From positions 1 through 38,698 of IMG/VR virus record IMGVR_UViG_3300043450_000149: a stretch of DNA of 38,698 bases; one strand, 5' to 3'. Origin of the DNA: a virus. Under the pieces are notes generated by a model, which worked only from the letters and a program-made list of their open reading frames with translations, was not told the origin of the DNA and did no database searches. Of the stretch, positions 8,901-15,750 are shown piece after piece. A program made the translations under genes and the position numbers. Positions within the stretch are counted from its first letter, which is position 1. Every line of letters begins with the position of its first letter.

Positions 8901-10494
8901 CAACCTCGGCCTCGGGGTGACGCCGAACGCGTATTGGAATGCGCTCAAAGTAATAGAGGTGGGCGGAGCGGGTGCAGTTGTTGCTTCCGCTAGTGCTGGG
9001 GGCGCAATAACTATCGCTCAAAATGCGTATTTTGACCCATCCCTAAACTGGCGATACAGATACAGTTCACTGCCAGTCGGCGGGTATGACATTGATCAGG
9101 GTGTGCACAAATGGCGCATCGCCCCCTCCGGCACCGCTGGGGCCGCGATCACCTTCACTCAGGCTATGACGCTGGATGCGTCTGGTTCCCTTCTCATTGG
9201 GACGACGAGTAAGGTCAACACTGAAAAGTTGTCGGTGTACGGTGACTATACTGCCTTCTGGAATGCCTCTTATACTGGCTTTATCGGCGCTGGATCTTCT
9301 CTTGCTTTCACCGGTGCTGCTTCGGACTTTGCTATCCGCAGTGACTCCAATCTTCTGTTTACGAGCGGTGGCGGCACCGAACGCATGCGGATCGACAGCT
9401 CGGGCGACGTCCTTATCGGAACCACGTCAAATGATGGCCGTCTGACCGTTAAGTCGGCGTCCGAGCAGCATTACGGAAGCCTTGACACAACCAGCGCGGA
9501 CTCGGGTTACTTGGCCTTGAAGGCGCAGGGGTCGATATACGGCTATCTGGGTCAGGCCTCAACGCTTGCCTTTGGCGGCGCGGGCACCGATACGGCGCTG
9601 AGCTCCTTGGCCAACTTGGTGTTTGTGACGGACGGTCTAGAGCGCGCCCGCATCAGCACTGCTGGCAACCTTTCGGTGACGGGCAGTTTCTCCTTGCCTC
9701 TTGGGGCGGTCGGGACTCCTTCCCTGACCTTCACGGGCGACACCGACACGGGCTTTTGGTCGCCCGGCGCGGGTATCATCGCCGCATCGCTCAACGGCGT
9801 CGAAGAGATGCGCCTGATCAGCACGGGCATGACGGTTGGCGGCAACGTCACCGGCGGATCGCAGACCGTCGCGGGCACCTATGTGCTGCGTCTTCACTCG
9901 GGTACAGCCGACAGCGTCTCCCTGCAGCGCTACTCTTCAGGTCTCTCGGAAGTTAGAAACAGCGCGGGCGCGCTCGCCATGGTGACCACTGGCGCGGACC
10001 CGGTCATCATCAGCACCACGAACGCAGAGCGCATGCGTATCTTCAGCACGGGCGGCGTCTCCATCGGCAACACCACCGACCCCGGCGCGACCAACCTCTC
10101 GGTCACCGGGGCTATAACGACCGGCGGCAATAGCGTTATCTCGGCGCGTGGAGCGACCAACACGGCTGTGCAGTCTCTCGATTACGCTGGCATCACCGCG
10201 ACCGCAGACGATGACGGGACATTCTCGACCGGGACGTACACCCCAACCCCTGTGGGCGGGAACTTCAAGAGGATTGTCAACGGCGGGGCGTTCACTCTGG
10301 CCGAGCCGTCGGCGGCGGGAGACTACACTCTGGTCATTCAGATCACGAACACCACGGGGGCTGGCGCGATCACTATGTCCGGCTTTGACAAAGTGACAGG
10401 CGATGCGTTCACTACGACAGACGGAAACGACTTCTTCGTGTTCGTAACCAAGTGCAACGGCTTCACATCCGCGAACGTACAGGCCCTGCAATGA
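5929..10494 (+). CDS. Giant modular tail fibre
   Basis: This 1521-residue protein is probably the main receptor-binding fibre. Residues 1-150 are an attachment-type domain (LPGDGELDGVWGDVVNTNM, ITIAPNDAAKIYFVYN) common at the start of phage fibres. From about residue 200 to 1390 it contains some 13-15 copies of the collar motif [ET]-R-[MI]-R-[IL]-D-x-x-G-N-[VL]-G-[IL]-G-x-T, separated by variable beta-rich inserts. Two module types alternate: ERMRIDASGNVGIGT and AMTLDASGNLGLGVTP, the latter often preceded by an RWFTAPSGTAG segment. The C-terminus (about 1410-1521) is a beta domain. I see no intramolecular chaperone/endosialidase-type protease at the end, unlike many proteins with GIGT-type repeats. 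The next gene overlaps the stop. Confidence 0.75.
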   Translation: MPSTYTNNLGIELPGDGELDGVWGDVVNTNMSILDRAINGSVSISLTGTSSTLTTTDGTLSNGQYKLLVLTGSPSGTHTITIAPNDAAKIYFVYNTTAQSVVFTQGSGGNVTIAAGDSGVIYSNGGGASAAVVNLTDHFAMSSVNITGGTISGVTSIATTTGSFGLGAVATPSITFTGDLNTGMWSPAADTVAVSTAGTERLRIDSSGNVGIGTSSPDSSLDIRSSVNTNLSVGRGSGQGKFSVYGPSGTNSLEVIHNGSAAYVSQVGGSSGLNFRNTTGDYSFSTGVSNTERMRIDAAGNVGIGTASPVSIGGHSGVLNLYGSNATALVLQDAASRRDIRFNDGVISVTNDAGTSFATLDPAGNLGLGVTPSAWGSTERALQIGNTLSLNRGGSSEVWLGHNTYVNSSGQFIYNITSTASRYEQLLGQHRWFNAPSGTAGNTISFTQAMTLDASGNLGLGGTPNIGGYGRAFEITHGNWGGALTAQALDVDNYPVNLTSNAVSSGAFAWKYMNSASATRYEQATGSHRWFTAPLGTAGSVITFAERMRIDASGNVGIGTSVTTGALLNLGGTTVSSTQAILANGVSDINFQLYAGNGLAGVTSGTLQASFGLRYSTSGDTAAFKFYRGSGARDGAIGFNTDNLERMRLDSNGNLGLGVTPSAWSAGNTALQIGNSSHIAGVSALTAATNYYYDSADKYYGSGSATKYIQVAGAHSWYTAPSGTAGAAITFTQAMTLDASGNLGLGITNPAYKLVVSAGGASGIEFGPAYSGTANLVQHYSRSGGVYVDAVNDAAQHRFSTAGTERMRIDASGNVGIGTASGTGKLEIGVINFGASQAANGITIKDTSDQFPTMWTIETDGLGVPTIRHSFITEHYLVYRTNNGPYLGFGVTGTERMRLDSNGNLGLGVTPSAWQWPAFQTQRASLSGGANDRAELSYNYFRTSGVNTYIATDFASSYNQLSGQHRWFTAPSGTAGNPITFTQAMTLDASGNLGLGVTPNAYWNALKVIEVGGAGAVVASASAGGAITIAQNAYFDPSLNWRYRYSSLPVGGYDIDQGVHKWRIAPSGTAGAAITFTQAMTLDASGSLLIGTTSKVNTEKLSVYGDYTAFWNASYTGFIGAGSSLAFTGAASDFAIRSDSNLLFTSGGGTERMRIDSSGDVLIGTTSNDGRLTVKSASEQHYGSLDTTSADSGYLALKAQGSIYGYLGQASTLAFGGAGTDTALSSLANLVFVTDGLERARISTAGNLSVTGSFSLPLGAVGTPSLTFTGDTDTGFWSPGAGIIAASLNGVEEMRLISTGMTVGGNVTGGSQTVAGTYVLRLHSGTADSVSLQRYSSGLSEVRNSAGALAMVTTGADPVIISTTNAERMRIFSTGGVSIGNTTDPGATNLSVTGAITTGGNSVISARGATNTAVQSLDYAGITATADDDGTFSTGTYTPTPVGGNFKRIVNGGAFTLAEPSAAGDYTLVIQITNTTGAGAITMSGFDKVTGDAFTTTDGNDFFVFVTKCNGFTSANVQALQ
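6517..10080 (+). repeat. Dispersed near-identical module repeats in the fibre gene
   Basis: Long stretches recur almost exactly. The stretch beginning GAACGCATGCGGATCGACGC at about 7563 reappears at about 8341, continuing through GGGATTGGGAC. The stretch beginning GAACGCATGCGCCTCGACAG occurs at about 7861 and 8611. The segment coding for TAPSGTAG recurs at about 8092, 8835 and 9120. These give the gene a mosaic that could recombine internally. Confidence 0.8.
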
Positions 10495-11135
10495 CCTTCC
10501 CCCTGATGCCAGTCGTTCCAGCGTACATTAGGACCGCGCCAACTGTGTCATATATCGGCAGGAACACGACGCTAGCTGACGGCTTTCCTGTCGGCGCTCA
10601 GACGTTCACGGCTGGCCTGAAGCTTATTGTCGTCTGCTGTGAACCCGCTGGGACACCGCAAGCATCTGGCGTTACGGTTGGAGGCGTGGCGATGACCCAA
10701 GCTGCGCAGACTGGGGTTCAGGGCGGAAGGTCGGCATCGGTTTGGTATCTTGAGACAACCCTGTCTGGGTCGCAAACCATTTCAGGCTCCGGCGGATCGG
10801 GTCGCTCAGCCCTCGATGTTTACGAGGTGCGCGGATACCACAGCGCCACCCCATACTTCACCGGGACAGCCATTACGGGCGCTGCAACATCTGTGGACAT
10901 CACGGTGCCGACATCGACAAACACGATCCTGCTCGGAGCTGGAACTGGCGGGAATACAGCCATGTCGGTTTCTGCAAGCATCGGCCCCGCACCCGCTGTA
11001 GTTACAGCGCAATACGAAGGTGCCACTTCTCACTTTTCGTGGTATCAGCGGCCAACGTCGCAGGGGCCGACGACGTACACTGCGTCTGGTGGCGTCACCA
11101 CTAGCATTGACCTTGCTGTTGCCGCTTGGAGGTAA
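10491..11135 (+). CDS. Fibre-like/virion surface protein, beta-rich
   Basis: This protein of 214 residues starts at the ATG overlapping the giant fibre stop (ATGA); a GTG 13 codons upstream is possible but less likely. It is predicted to be a single beta sandwich: KLIVVCCEPAG, VTVGGVAM, ASVWYLETTLSG, DVYEVRGY, SVDITVPT, ILLGAGTGG and SIDLAVAAWR at the end. The fold pattern resembles carbohydrate-binding-type jelly rolls in phage appendages, but no named family is certain. It is followed, with a Shine-Dalgarno inside its last codons, by the second helper-like gene, echoing the 2702-4254 pair. Confidence 0.55.
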   Translation: MTFPLMPVVPAYIRTAPTVSYIGRNTTLADGFPVGAQTFTAGLKLIVVCCEPAGTPQASGVTVGGVAMTQAAQTGVQGGRSASVWYLETTLSGSQTISGSGGSGRSALDVYEVRGYHSATPYFTGTAITGAATSVDITVPTSTNTILLGAGTGGNTAMSVSASIGPAPAVVTAQYEGATSHFSWYQRPTSQGPTTYTASGGVTTSIDLAVAAWR

Positions 11136-11137
11136 TG

Positions 11138-11602
11138 ATGCTGAACCTGAAACAGAACGGAACCATCCTGTTTGCCGTGCCTGAGGGCGGCTGGGTCACC
11201 CTTCCTGATGGCCGGAACGTCTCCCCGGCAGCAGACGGCTGGACGGATGGCGAATACAGCCTCGAACTGATCCCACCGCCGCCAGCGCCGACGCCGGAGG
11301 AAATCTTGGCCGCCGAACGCGCCGCCATGCGCCTGTCCTTCGCTCAGTTGATGATCGGACTTGTCACAGAGGCATGGATCACCGAAGCTGAAGGTGAAGC
11401 GTGGTTGGCCGGAACTTTGCCAATGGCCGTGCTGCTGGTAATCGACGGCCTGCCTGTAGAGCAGCGCTTCGCAGCCAAAGCACGCGCCTTGCGCCCGTCC
11501 GAGGTGCTTCGCAACGACCCTCTGGTAGCTGCCATGGGCACTGCCGCAGGTAAGACCTCTGCCGAGGTCGATACTTTCTTCCGAGACTACGCAACCGTTT
11601 AA
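11138..11602 (+). CDS. Second fibre-associated helper-like protein
   Basis: The protein is 154 residues from the second of two adjacent ATGs, which sits five bases after GGAGG; an in-frame TTG at 11126 would lie over that ribosome site and is rejected. The layout matches the 3850-4254 protein: an N-terminal beta part (ILFAVPEGGWVTL), a Pro-rich linker (LIPPPPAPTPEE), helices (RLSFAQLMIGLV) and a closing SAEVDTFFRDYATV helix. It follows a fibre-like gene, as its paralogue does. I infer a fibre assembly or capping role. Sequence similarity between the two is mainly in the C-terminal helices. Confidence 0.5.
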   Translation: MLNLKQNGTILFAVPEGGWVTLPDGRNVSPAADGWTDGEYSLELIPPPPAPTPEEILAAERAAMRLSFAQLMIGLVTEAWITEAEGEAWLAGTLPMAVLLVIDGLPVEQRFAAKARALRPSEVLRNDPLVAAMGTAAGKTSAEVDTFFRDYATV

Positions 11603-11621
11603 CCACAGAAAGGAGATCACG

Positions 11622-11837
11622 ATGGCCGAGAAAAAACCAGTCACCATCACGATCAACGACATCGACTACACTGAGGACCAGCTGACCGATCAGCAGAAAG
11701 CCCTGATCAGTCATGTGGCCGATTTGGACCGCAAGATTGGGTCCACGCAGTTCAACCTCGATCAGCTGAACGTGGGTCGCAATGCCTTCATGGTCATGCT
11801 GACCCAATCTCTGTCTGAGAAGGAGTCCGACGAATGA
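11622..11837 (+). CDS. Small conserved phage protein (DUF6447-like)
   Basis: This 71-residue protein starts after an AAAGGAGATCACG ribosome site. It has a short beta hairpin (VTITINDIDYT) followed by a long helix (TDQQKALISHVADLDRKI, FNLDQLNVGRNAFMVML). This TI-x-G/N-x-x-Y plus helix pattern matches what I recall of DUF6447-type proteins, found next to fibre or lysis genes in several phages. The function is unknown; the helix could form a coiled coil. The next gene overlaps its stop by four bases. Confidence 0.55.
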   Translation: MAEKKPVTITINDIDYTEDQLTDQQKALISHVADLDRKIGSTQFNLDQLNVGRNAFMVMLTQSLSEKESDE

Positions 11838-12136
11838 CCATTGCCTATAACTGGACCATCTCCACGTGCGAGCGTGAAGTTAGCACCGGCGGCATCACGG
11901 TGGCGCACTGGCGCGTGGCCGCTGAGGACGGAGATTACGCAGCATCCGCTTATGGCACTGCGAGCTTCTCGCCCGACCCGTCGGCCCCCGGCTTCAAGCC
12001 TTACGCCGATGTAACGGAGGCGGACGTTCTGTCGTGGGTCTGGGAGCAGGTTGATAAAAACGCTGCGGAGGCCTCGCTTGCCTCGCAGATCGCAGCGCAA
12101 CAGAACCCTACCACTGCTACGGGGACTCCGTGGTGA
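11834..12136 (+). CDS. Small conserved phage protein, tail/lysis boundary
   Basis: This 100-residue protein begins at an ATGA overlap. Distinct motifs are NWTISTCEREVSTGGITVAHWR, DGDYAASAYGTASF and a helix TEADVLSWVWEQVDKNAAEASL. I recall close relatives in cyanophages and other marine phages, where they are hypothetical proteins near the tail genes. The fold is probably a small beta sheet plus C-terminal helix. No function is known to me. The stop overlaps the GTG start of the membrane protein that opens the lysis cassette. Confidence 0.55.
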   Translation: MTIAYNWTISTCEREVSTGGITVAHWRVAAEDGDYAASAYGTASFSPDPSAPGFKPYADVTEADVLSWVWEQVDKNAAEASLASQIAAQQNPTTATGTPW

Positions 12137-12363
12137 AACTGCCTCCGCTGGATAAGCAGGCACACTTCTGGGCGGGGGCAGCGATAGCTGCCTCCGTGAC
12201 CCTCTATGTGGGGAATCCAATCTATGGTATGATGGCTGGCGTTTTCGCCGGACTCGCAAAGGAGCTGCGTGACCTGTCCGGGCACGGGACTCCTGACTAC
12301 AAAGACTTCTTGGCAACCGCCGCTGGTGCGATCATTGCCGTTACTCCGAAGCTTGTTATGTGA
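12133..12363 (+). CDS. Small membrane protein of the lysis cassette (YfiM/holin-like)
   Basis: A 76-residue protein from GTG at 12133, which overlaps the previous stop (GTGA) and sits six bases after GGGGAC; GTG at 12130 is the alternative. An N-terminal DKQAHFWAGAAIAASVTLYV segment, a second hydrophobic stretch (IYGMMAGVFAGLAKEL) and a third at the C-terminus (FLATAAGAIIAVTPKLV) suggest two or three membrane segments. The DK-x-x-HF-x-AG start and a polar AKELRDLSGHGTPDYKD loop resemble YfiM-type small membrane proteins common in phage lysis regions. It may be a holin or a holin partner; the holin role is inferred from context. Confidence 0.5.
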   Translation: MKLPPLDKQAHFWAGAAIAASVTLYVGNPIYGMMAGVFAGLAKELRDLSGHGTPDYKDFLATAAGAIIAVTPKLVM

Positions 12364-12375
12364 CAAGGACTGACC

Positions 12376-12669
12376 ATGGCCGACGACCAGCGTTTCGACC
12401 GCATAGAAAAGAACCTCGACAAACTCGGTGACAAGATCGACGAGCTGACCAAGGTGGTGACCGCCATGGCAAGGATCGAAGAGAGAATGGTAACGCTGTT
12501 CAAGCGCATGGATAGGTATGACGAGGCGCACGCCGATTTGGACGAGCGTCTTGCCGAAGTCGAGAAGACTTCCACGAAGAGAGGCGTCGTCTACCAGCTG
12601 ATTGACAAGGGCTTCTGGCTCATCATCGGTGCGGGCCTGACATATATCGCCAAGACTACAGGGGGCTGA
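12376..12669 (+). CDS. Coiled-coil tail-anchored protein (XhlA-like), lysis cassette
   Basis: This 97-residue protein has a long heptad-patterned coiled coil (FDRIEKNLDKLGDKIDEL through DLDERLAEVEKTS, about residues 6-70) followed by one C-terminal membrane segment (FWLIIGAGLTYIA). This layout is like the haemolysin XhlA family, which accompanies holins and endolysins. It probably sits in the inner membrane with the coil in the cytoplasm and helps membrane permeabilisation. It lies two bases before the endolysin gene. The assignment rests on architecture and neighbours. Confidence 0.5.
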   Translation: MADDQRFDRIEKNLDKLGDKIDELTKVVTAMARIEERMVTLFKRMDRYDEAHADLDERLAEVEKTSTKRGVVYQLIDKGFWLIIGAGLTYIAKTTGG

Positions 12670-12670
12670 C

Positions 12671-13075
12671 ATGCGGCAGTGGGACAAAGTCAGCACAGAT
12701 CGTCGGGCCGGGGTTCACCCCGACCTCCTTCGGCTGGCTGACGCAGTCCTGCAAGCGGCCCCGTGGCCTCTCCGCATCACTGAAGGCATGCGAACTCTGG
12801 AGCGCCAAAGGCAGCTCCTTGCGGCCAAAGCGACTAAGACCCTGAACTCGCGCCACCTGACCGGCCATGCCATCGACGTGGTGCCCTATATCGACCTTGA
12901 CCGCGACGGGAAGATTGAAACCGAGGAGCTTTACAACAAGCGGCTCTTCGACATCCTCATCCCCATTGCGAAGCAGGAAGCCGAACGGCTCAAGATCAAG
13001 ATGACCTTCGGCTACGACTGGGGCTGGGATAGCCCGCATTGGGAACTGGACCGCCGGGTCTATCCGGCAAAATAG
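12671..13075 (+). CDS. M15-family peptidoglycan endopeptidase (endolysin)
   Basis: This 134-residue zinc peptidase probably cleaves peptide cross-links of peptidoglycan, as L-alanyl-D-glutamate or D-Ala-D-Ala type enzymes of family M15 do. Visible motifs: an ITEGMRTLERQ segment (residues 36-46), the zinc motif S60-x-H62-x2-G65-x3-D69 (SRHLTGHAID) and the C-terminal S-x-H123-W-E125. H62, D69 and H123 would bind zinc, with E125 nearby. The length matches single-domain M15 endolysins. There is no signal peptide, so it needs a holin for release; candidates flank it. The ATG directly follows the previous stop (TGACATG). Confidence 0.88.
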   Translation: MRQWDKVSTDRRAGVHPDLLRLADAVLQAAPWPLRITEGMRTLERQRQLLAAKATKTLNSRHLTGHAIDVVPYIDLDRDGKIETEELYNKRLFDILIPIAKQEAERLKIKMTFGYDWGWDSPHWELDRRVYPAK

Positions 13076-13084
13076 GAGACTGCC

Positions 13085-13255
13085 ATGACTGGTGAACAGA
13101 TCGCAGGCGTTGTGCGCGCCGTTGTTGCCGCCCTCGGCGGGTACTTTGTTGGTCAGGGTGTCACTGACGCCGAGACCGTTGCGACCGTCGGTGGCGCTGC
13201 GGCCACTCTGGCTGCCGCCATCTGGTCGATCTACGCGAAGCGCGCCAAAGAATGA
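13085..13255 (+). CDS. Holin-like small membrane protein (56 aa)
   Basis: This short gene starts at ATG after a GGAG site (AATAGGAGACTGCC). Its product has two hydrophobic stretches, GVVRAVVAALGGYFVGQGV and TVATVGGAAATLAAAIWSIY, separated by a short acidic turn (TDAE), and a basic tail AKRAKE. Two close membrane segments, small size and a charged end are typical of class II-type phage holins, and I recall the Pam3-gp28 type of putative holin with this pattern. It lies between the endolysin and the spanins, so pore formation in the inner membrane is the likely job. The i-spanin gene overlaps its stop by ATGA. Confidence 0.65.
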   Translation: MTGEQIAGVVRAVVAALGGYFVGQGVTDAETVATVGGAAATLAAAIWSIYAKRAKE

Positions 13256-13476
13256 TTTGGCAGGCATTTTTCTCGGCACTCCTGCGCCCGGTTCTCCATA
13301 TCCTCTCTCTGGCGGCAAGCTGGTTCGGGGGCAGGAAATCGGCGCAGGCTGATAGCAACGTCATCAAGCTGAAATCCATACGGGACGCCAAGGAGGTCGA
13401 GAATGAGATTGAAGCTCTTGATCGTGAGTCTCTCAAGTCTCGCGCTCGTAAGTGGGTGCGTGACACCAAGCGGTGA
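13252..13476 (+). CDS. Rz: i-spanin (Rz-like)
   Basis: This 74-residue protein begins at an ATGA overlap with the holin-like gene. An N-terminal hydrophobic segment (about residues 2-24, AFFSALLRPVLHILSLAA) would anchor it in the inner membrane, and the rest is a charged helical region (AKEVENEIEALDRESLKSRARK) suited to a periplasmic coiled coil. The o-spanin gene starts inside it in another frame. In Gram-negative hosts an i-spanin/o-spanin complex fuses the inner and outer membranes as the last lysis step. It is short for an i-spanin, but the architecture and nested partner make the call likely. Confidence 0.65.
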   Translation: MIWQAFFSALLRPVLHILSLAASWFGGRKSAQADSNVIKLKSIRDAKEVENEIEALDRESLKSRARKWVRDTKR

Positions 13477-13603
13477 TTTCTGCGACATCGCCCGTCCGAT
13501 ATACATCGGCGACGATTATGTGGTAGATTGGCTGTCAGAGAATGACGAGGGCCTCCTTCGCTCCGTCGTTAGCCATAACGAGATGACCGAAAAATGCCTC
13601 TGA
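13403..13603 (+). CDS. Rz1: o-spanin (Rz1-like lipoprotein)
   Basis: This 66-residue protein is encoded partly inside the i-spanin gene in a different frame, the classic Rz/Rz1 arrangement. The N-terminus is a lipoprotein signal: basic MRLK, hydrophobic core and the lipobox LVSG-C with Cys19. The mature part has a CDIARPIYIGDD segment and a final EKCL; cysteines near both ends occur in related o-spanins. It would be attached to the outer membrane and bind the i-spanin across the periplasm. Its end overlaps the start of the nozzle-like gene by 10 bases. Confidence 0.75.
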   Translation: MRLKLLIVSLSSLALVSGCVTPSGDFCDIARPIYIGDDYVVDWLSENDEGLLRSVVSHNEMTEKCL

Positions 13604-15456
13604 CAAAGCTCGTCTTCCGTCCCGGCATCAACCGAGAGACAACCGCCTACGCTAACGAAGGCGGGTGGTGGGACTGCAACCTTGTCCGTTTTCGTGCAAA
13701 CAAGCCGGAGACTATCGGAGGCTGGACGAAGTTCACGCGCACGGCGATGCTCGGCACGTGCCGCCATCTGTTCCCTTGGGTGACGCTAACAGGATCGACT
13801 TATGTCGGCGCAGGAACAAACCTTAAGCTTTACGTGATTCGCGGGGGCGGCCTCAATGACATCACTCCGATCCGGGTGACAACCGCACCGGGAGCTGTGA
13901 CCTTTGCGGCCACTAACGGCTCCACGACTCTGACGGTTACCAATACAGCTCACGGCGCATCGACGAACGACTTCGTTACGTTCTCTGGAGCGGTCAGCCT
14001 TGGCGGGACGGTCACGGCGACGGTCTTGAACGCAGAGTACCAGATCACATCCATCATCGACGCGAACAGCTATCAGATCACTCTTGCTGCAGCCGCGAAT
14101 ACCTCTGATGTCGGGAACGGCGGGGCCGCAGTTGTTGGTGCCTACCAGATCACCACAGGTCTCGACAGCTCCGTCTATGGGGCTGGTTGGGGCGCAGGCG
14201 TTTGGTCTCGCGGAACATGGGGCTCTGGCGCTGACATCTCTCTGTCTGGTGCGCAGCTACGACTTTGGTCGCAAGACAACTTCGGTGAAGACTTGCTCGC
14301 CTGTGTCCATGATGGCGGGATTTACTACTGGGACTCCAGCATCGGTGTGTCCCAACGCGCTATCGCGCTGTCCGACCTTCCGGGCGCGAACATGGCACCT
14401 GTGATTGCCAAACAAGTTATGGTGTCGGAACGTGACCGGCACGTCATTGCCTTTGGCTGCGACCCCGAGGCGACCCCCGGCGTGCAGGACCCTCTGGTCA
14501 TTCGTTTTTCTGATCAGGAAAACCCGGCTGAGTGGCAAACTCTCCCAACAACGACGGCTGGCGAACTACGGATCGGCACGGGCTCCGAGATCATCGGCGC
14601 GGTGCAGACCAAGCAACAGATCATCGTCCTTACGGACACCTCGGCCCACGCCATGCAGTACATCGGCGATCCGTTTACCTTCGGTATTCAGGAAGTATCC
14701 TCCAACATCTCGGTGATCTCCCAGAACTCTATAGTCGCCGTCGGTGACGCAGTTTACTGGATGGGGAAAGGCGAGTTCTATGTTTACGACGGGGCCGTGA
14801 CGCAGCTCCCCTGCGATGTCAAAGAATATGTATTCAGTGATATCAACGTGACGCAGGGATTGAAGGTTTTCTGCGGGCACAGCGCTGCTTTCTCGGAAGT
14901 CTGGTGGTTCTACCCGTCAGCCTCCAGCACCGAAAACAACCGCTATGTGGTCTACAACTACGAGCAGCGTATCTGGTACTACGGGGTCATGGCTAGAACG
15001 GCGTGGCAAGACCGTGGCGTCATGTCCTATCCGATTGCCGCCTCGACAGACAACTTGGTCTACTACCACGAGAATGGCTTGAACGACGGTAGCCAGAACC
15101 CGGCGACCGCGCTCTCTTGCTATATCGAGTCTAGCGTCGTGGACATGGGCGACGGGGATCAGTTCATGTTTGCAAACCGGGTCATACCTGACCTGACGTT
15201 CCGCAACTCGACGAACCTGAGCCCGACTGCGACCTTCACCCTCAAGGCCCGGAACTTCCCCGGAGGTTCCTACTTCGCTTCCGACGCCGATCCAGTCGTG
15301 AAGACGGCAAGCCTGCCGGTCGAGCAGTTTACAACGCAGCTCTTCACGCGCCTGCGGGGGCGGTCGATCTCGCTTCGCATCGAGTCCAATCAGACAAATA
15401 CGGCTTGGCGGTTGGGTGATCCCCGGATCGATATCCGAAGCGACGGGAGGAAGTAA
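13594..15456 (+). CDS. Tail nozzle-like / stabilisation protein
   Basis: This 620-residue protein opens with a motif shared by large podovirus tail proteins: LVFRPGINRETTAYANEGGWWDC, VRFR, IGGWTKF. It is beta-rich throughout, with repeated blade-like strands (LLACVHDGGIYYWDS, IIVLTDTSAHAMQYIGDP, AVYWMGKGEFYVYDG, WWFYPSASS), as expected for the propeller-type nozzle or DNA-stabilising proteins of the P22 gp10 / T7 gp12 class. That class closes the tail tube and retains packaged DNA. A coding stretch at about residues 90-180 looks like an Ig-like insert. The class is inferred by length, N-terminal motif and strand pattern; the alternative is a generic tail structural protein. Confidence 0.55.
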   Translation: MPLTKLVFRPGINRETTAYANEGGWWDCNLVRFRANKPETIGGWTKFTRTAMLGTCRHLFPWVTLTGSTYVGAGTNLKLYVIRGGGLNDITPIRVTTAPGAVTFAATNGSTTLTVTNTAHGASTNDFVTFSGAVSLGGTVTATVLNAEYQITSIIDANSYQITLAAAANTSDVGNGGAAVVGAYQITTGLDSSVYGAGWGAGVWSRGTWGSGADISLSGAQLRLWSQDNFGEDLLACVHDGGIYYWDSSIGVSQRAIALSDLPGANMAPVIAKQVMVSERDRHVIAFGCDPEATPGVQDPLVIRFSDQENPAEWQTLPTTTAGELRIGTGSEIIGAVQTKQQIIVLTDTSAHAMQYIGDPFTFGIQEVSSNISVISQNSIVAVGDAVYWMGKGEFYVYDGAVTQLPCDVKEYVFSDINVTQGLKVFCGHSAAFSEVWWFYPSASSTENNRYVVYNYEQRIWYYGVMARTAWQDRGVMSYPIAASTDNLVYYHENGLNDGSQNPATALSCYIESSVVDMGDGDQFMFANRVIPDLTFRNSTNLSPTATFTLKARNFPGGSYFASDADPVVKTASLPVEQFTTQLFTRLRGRSISLRIESNQTNTAWRLGDPRIDIRSDGRK

Positions 15457-15707
15457 TGGCGTCTCAGAACCCCGTCCCGTATTTCCCGACTCCACCGAAC
15501 GAGTACAACAAATCGTACATGGCACAGGTCATCCGGGCCTTCGCGGTATTCGCGCAGCAGGTTAACAATCCCGGCCCCCTGCAGGCCACAACTGTGACGC
15601 TGACAAATCTGCCGACATACGCAAACAATGCCGCCGCGATCACCGGTGGTCTTTCCGTAAATGACGTCTACAAGACGGCGACGGGGGAGCTGCGGATTGT
15701 GATATGA
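15456..15707 (+). CDS. Small conserved virion-region protein, unknown
   Basis: This 83-residue protein starts at a TAATG overlap with the nozzle-like gene. It begins with a proline-rich, probably extended part (NPVPYFPTPPNEY), then a helix (YMAQVIRAFAVFAQQV) and a C-terminal beta segment (LSVNDVYKTATGELRIVI). The final GL-x-V-NDVYKT-x-TGELRIV element is familiar from phage structural regions, where it ends many small tail proteins. The coupling suggests a role in tail or fibre attachment. No function is known to me. Confidence 0.55.
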   Translation: MASQNPVPYFPTPPNEYNKSYMAQVIRAFAVFAQQVNNPGPLQATTVTLTNLPTYANNAAAITGGLSVNDVYKTATGELRIVI

Positions 15708-15750
15708 ACACACATCTGCTACCTTTGCCGCACCAATGTGAGGTTATGCC

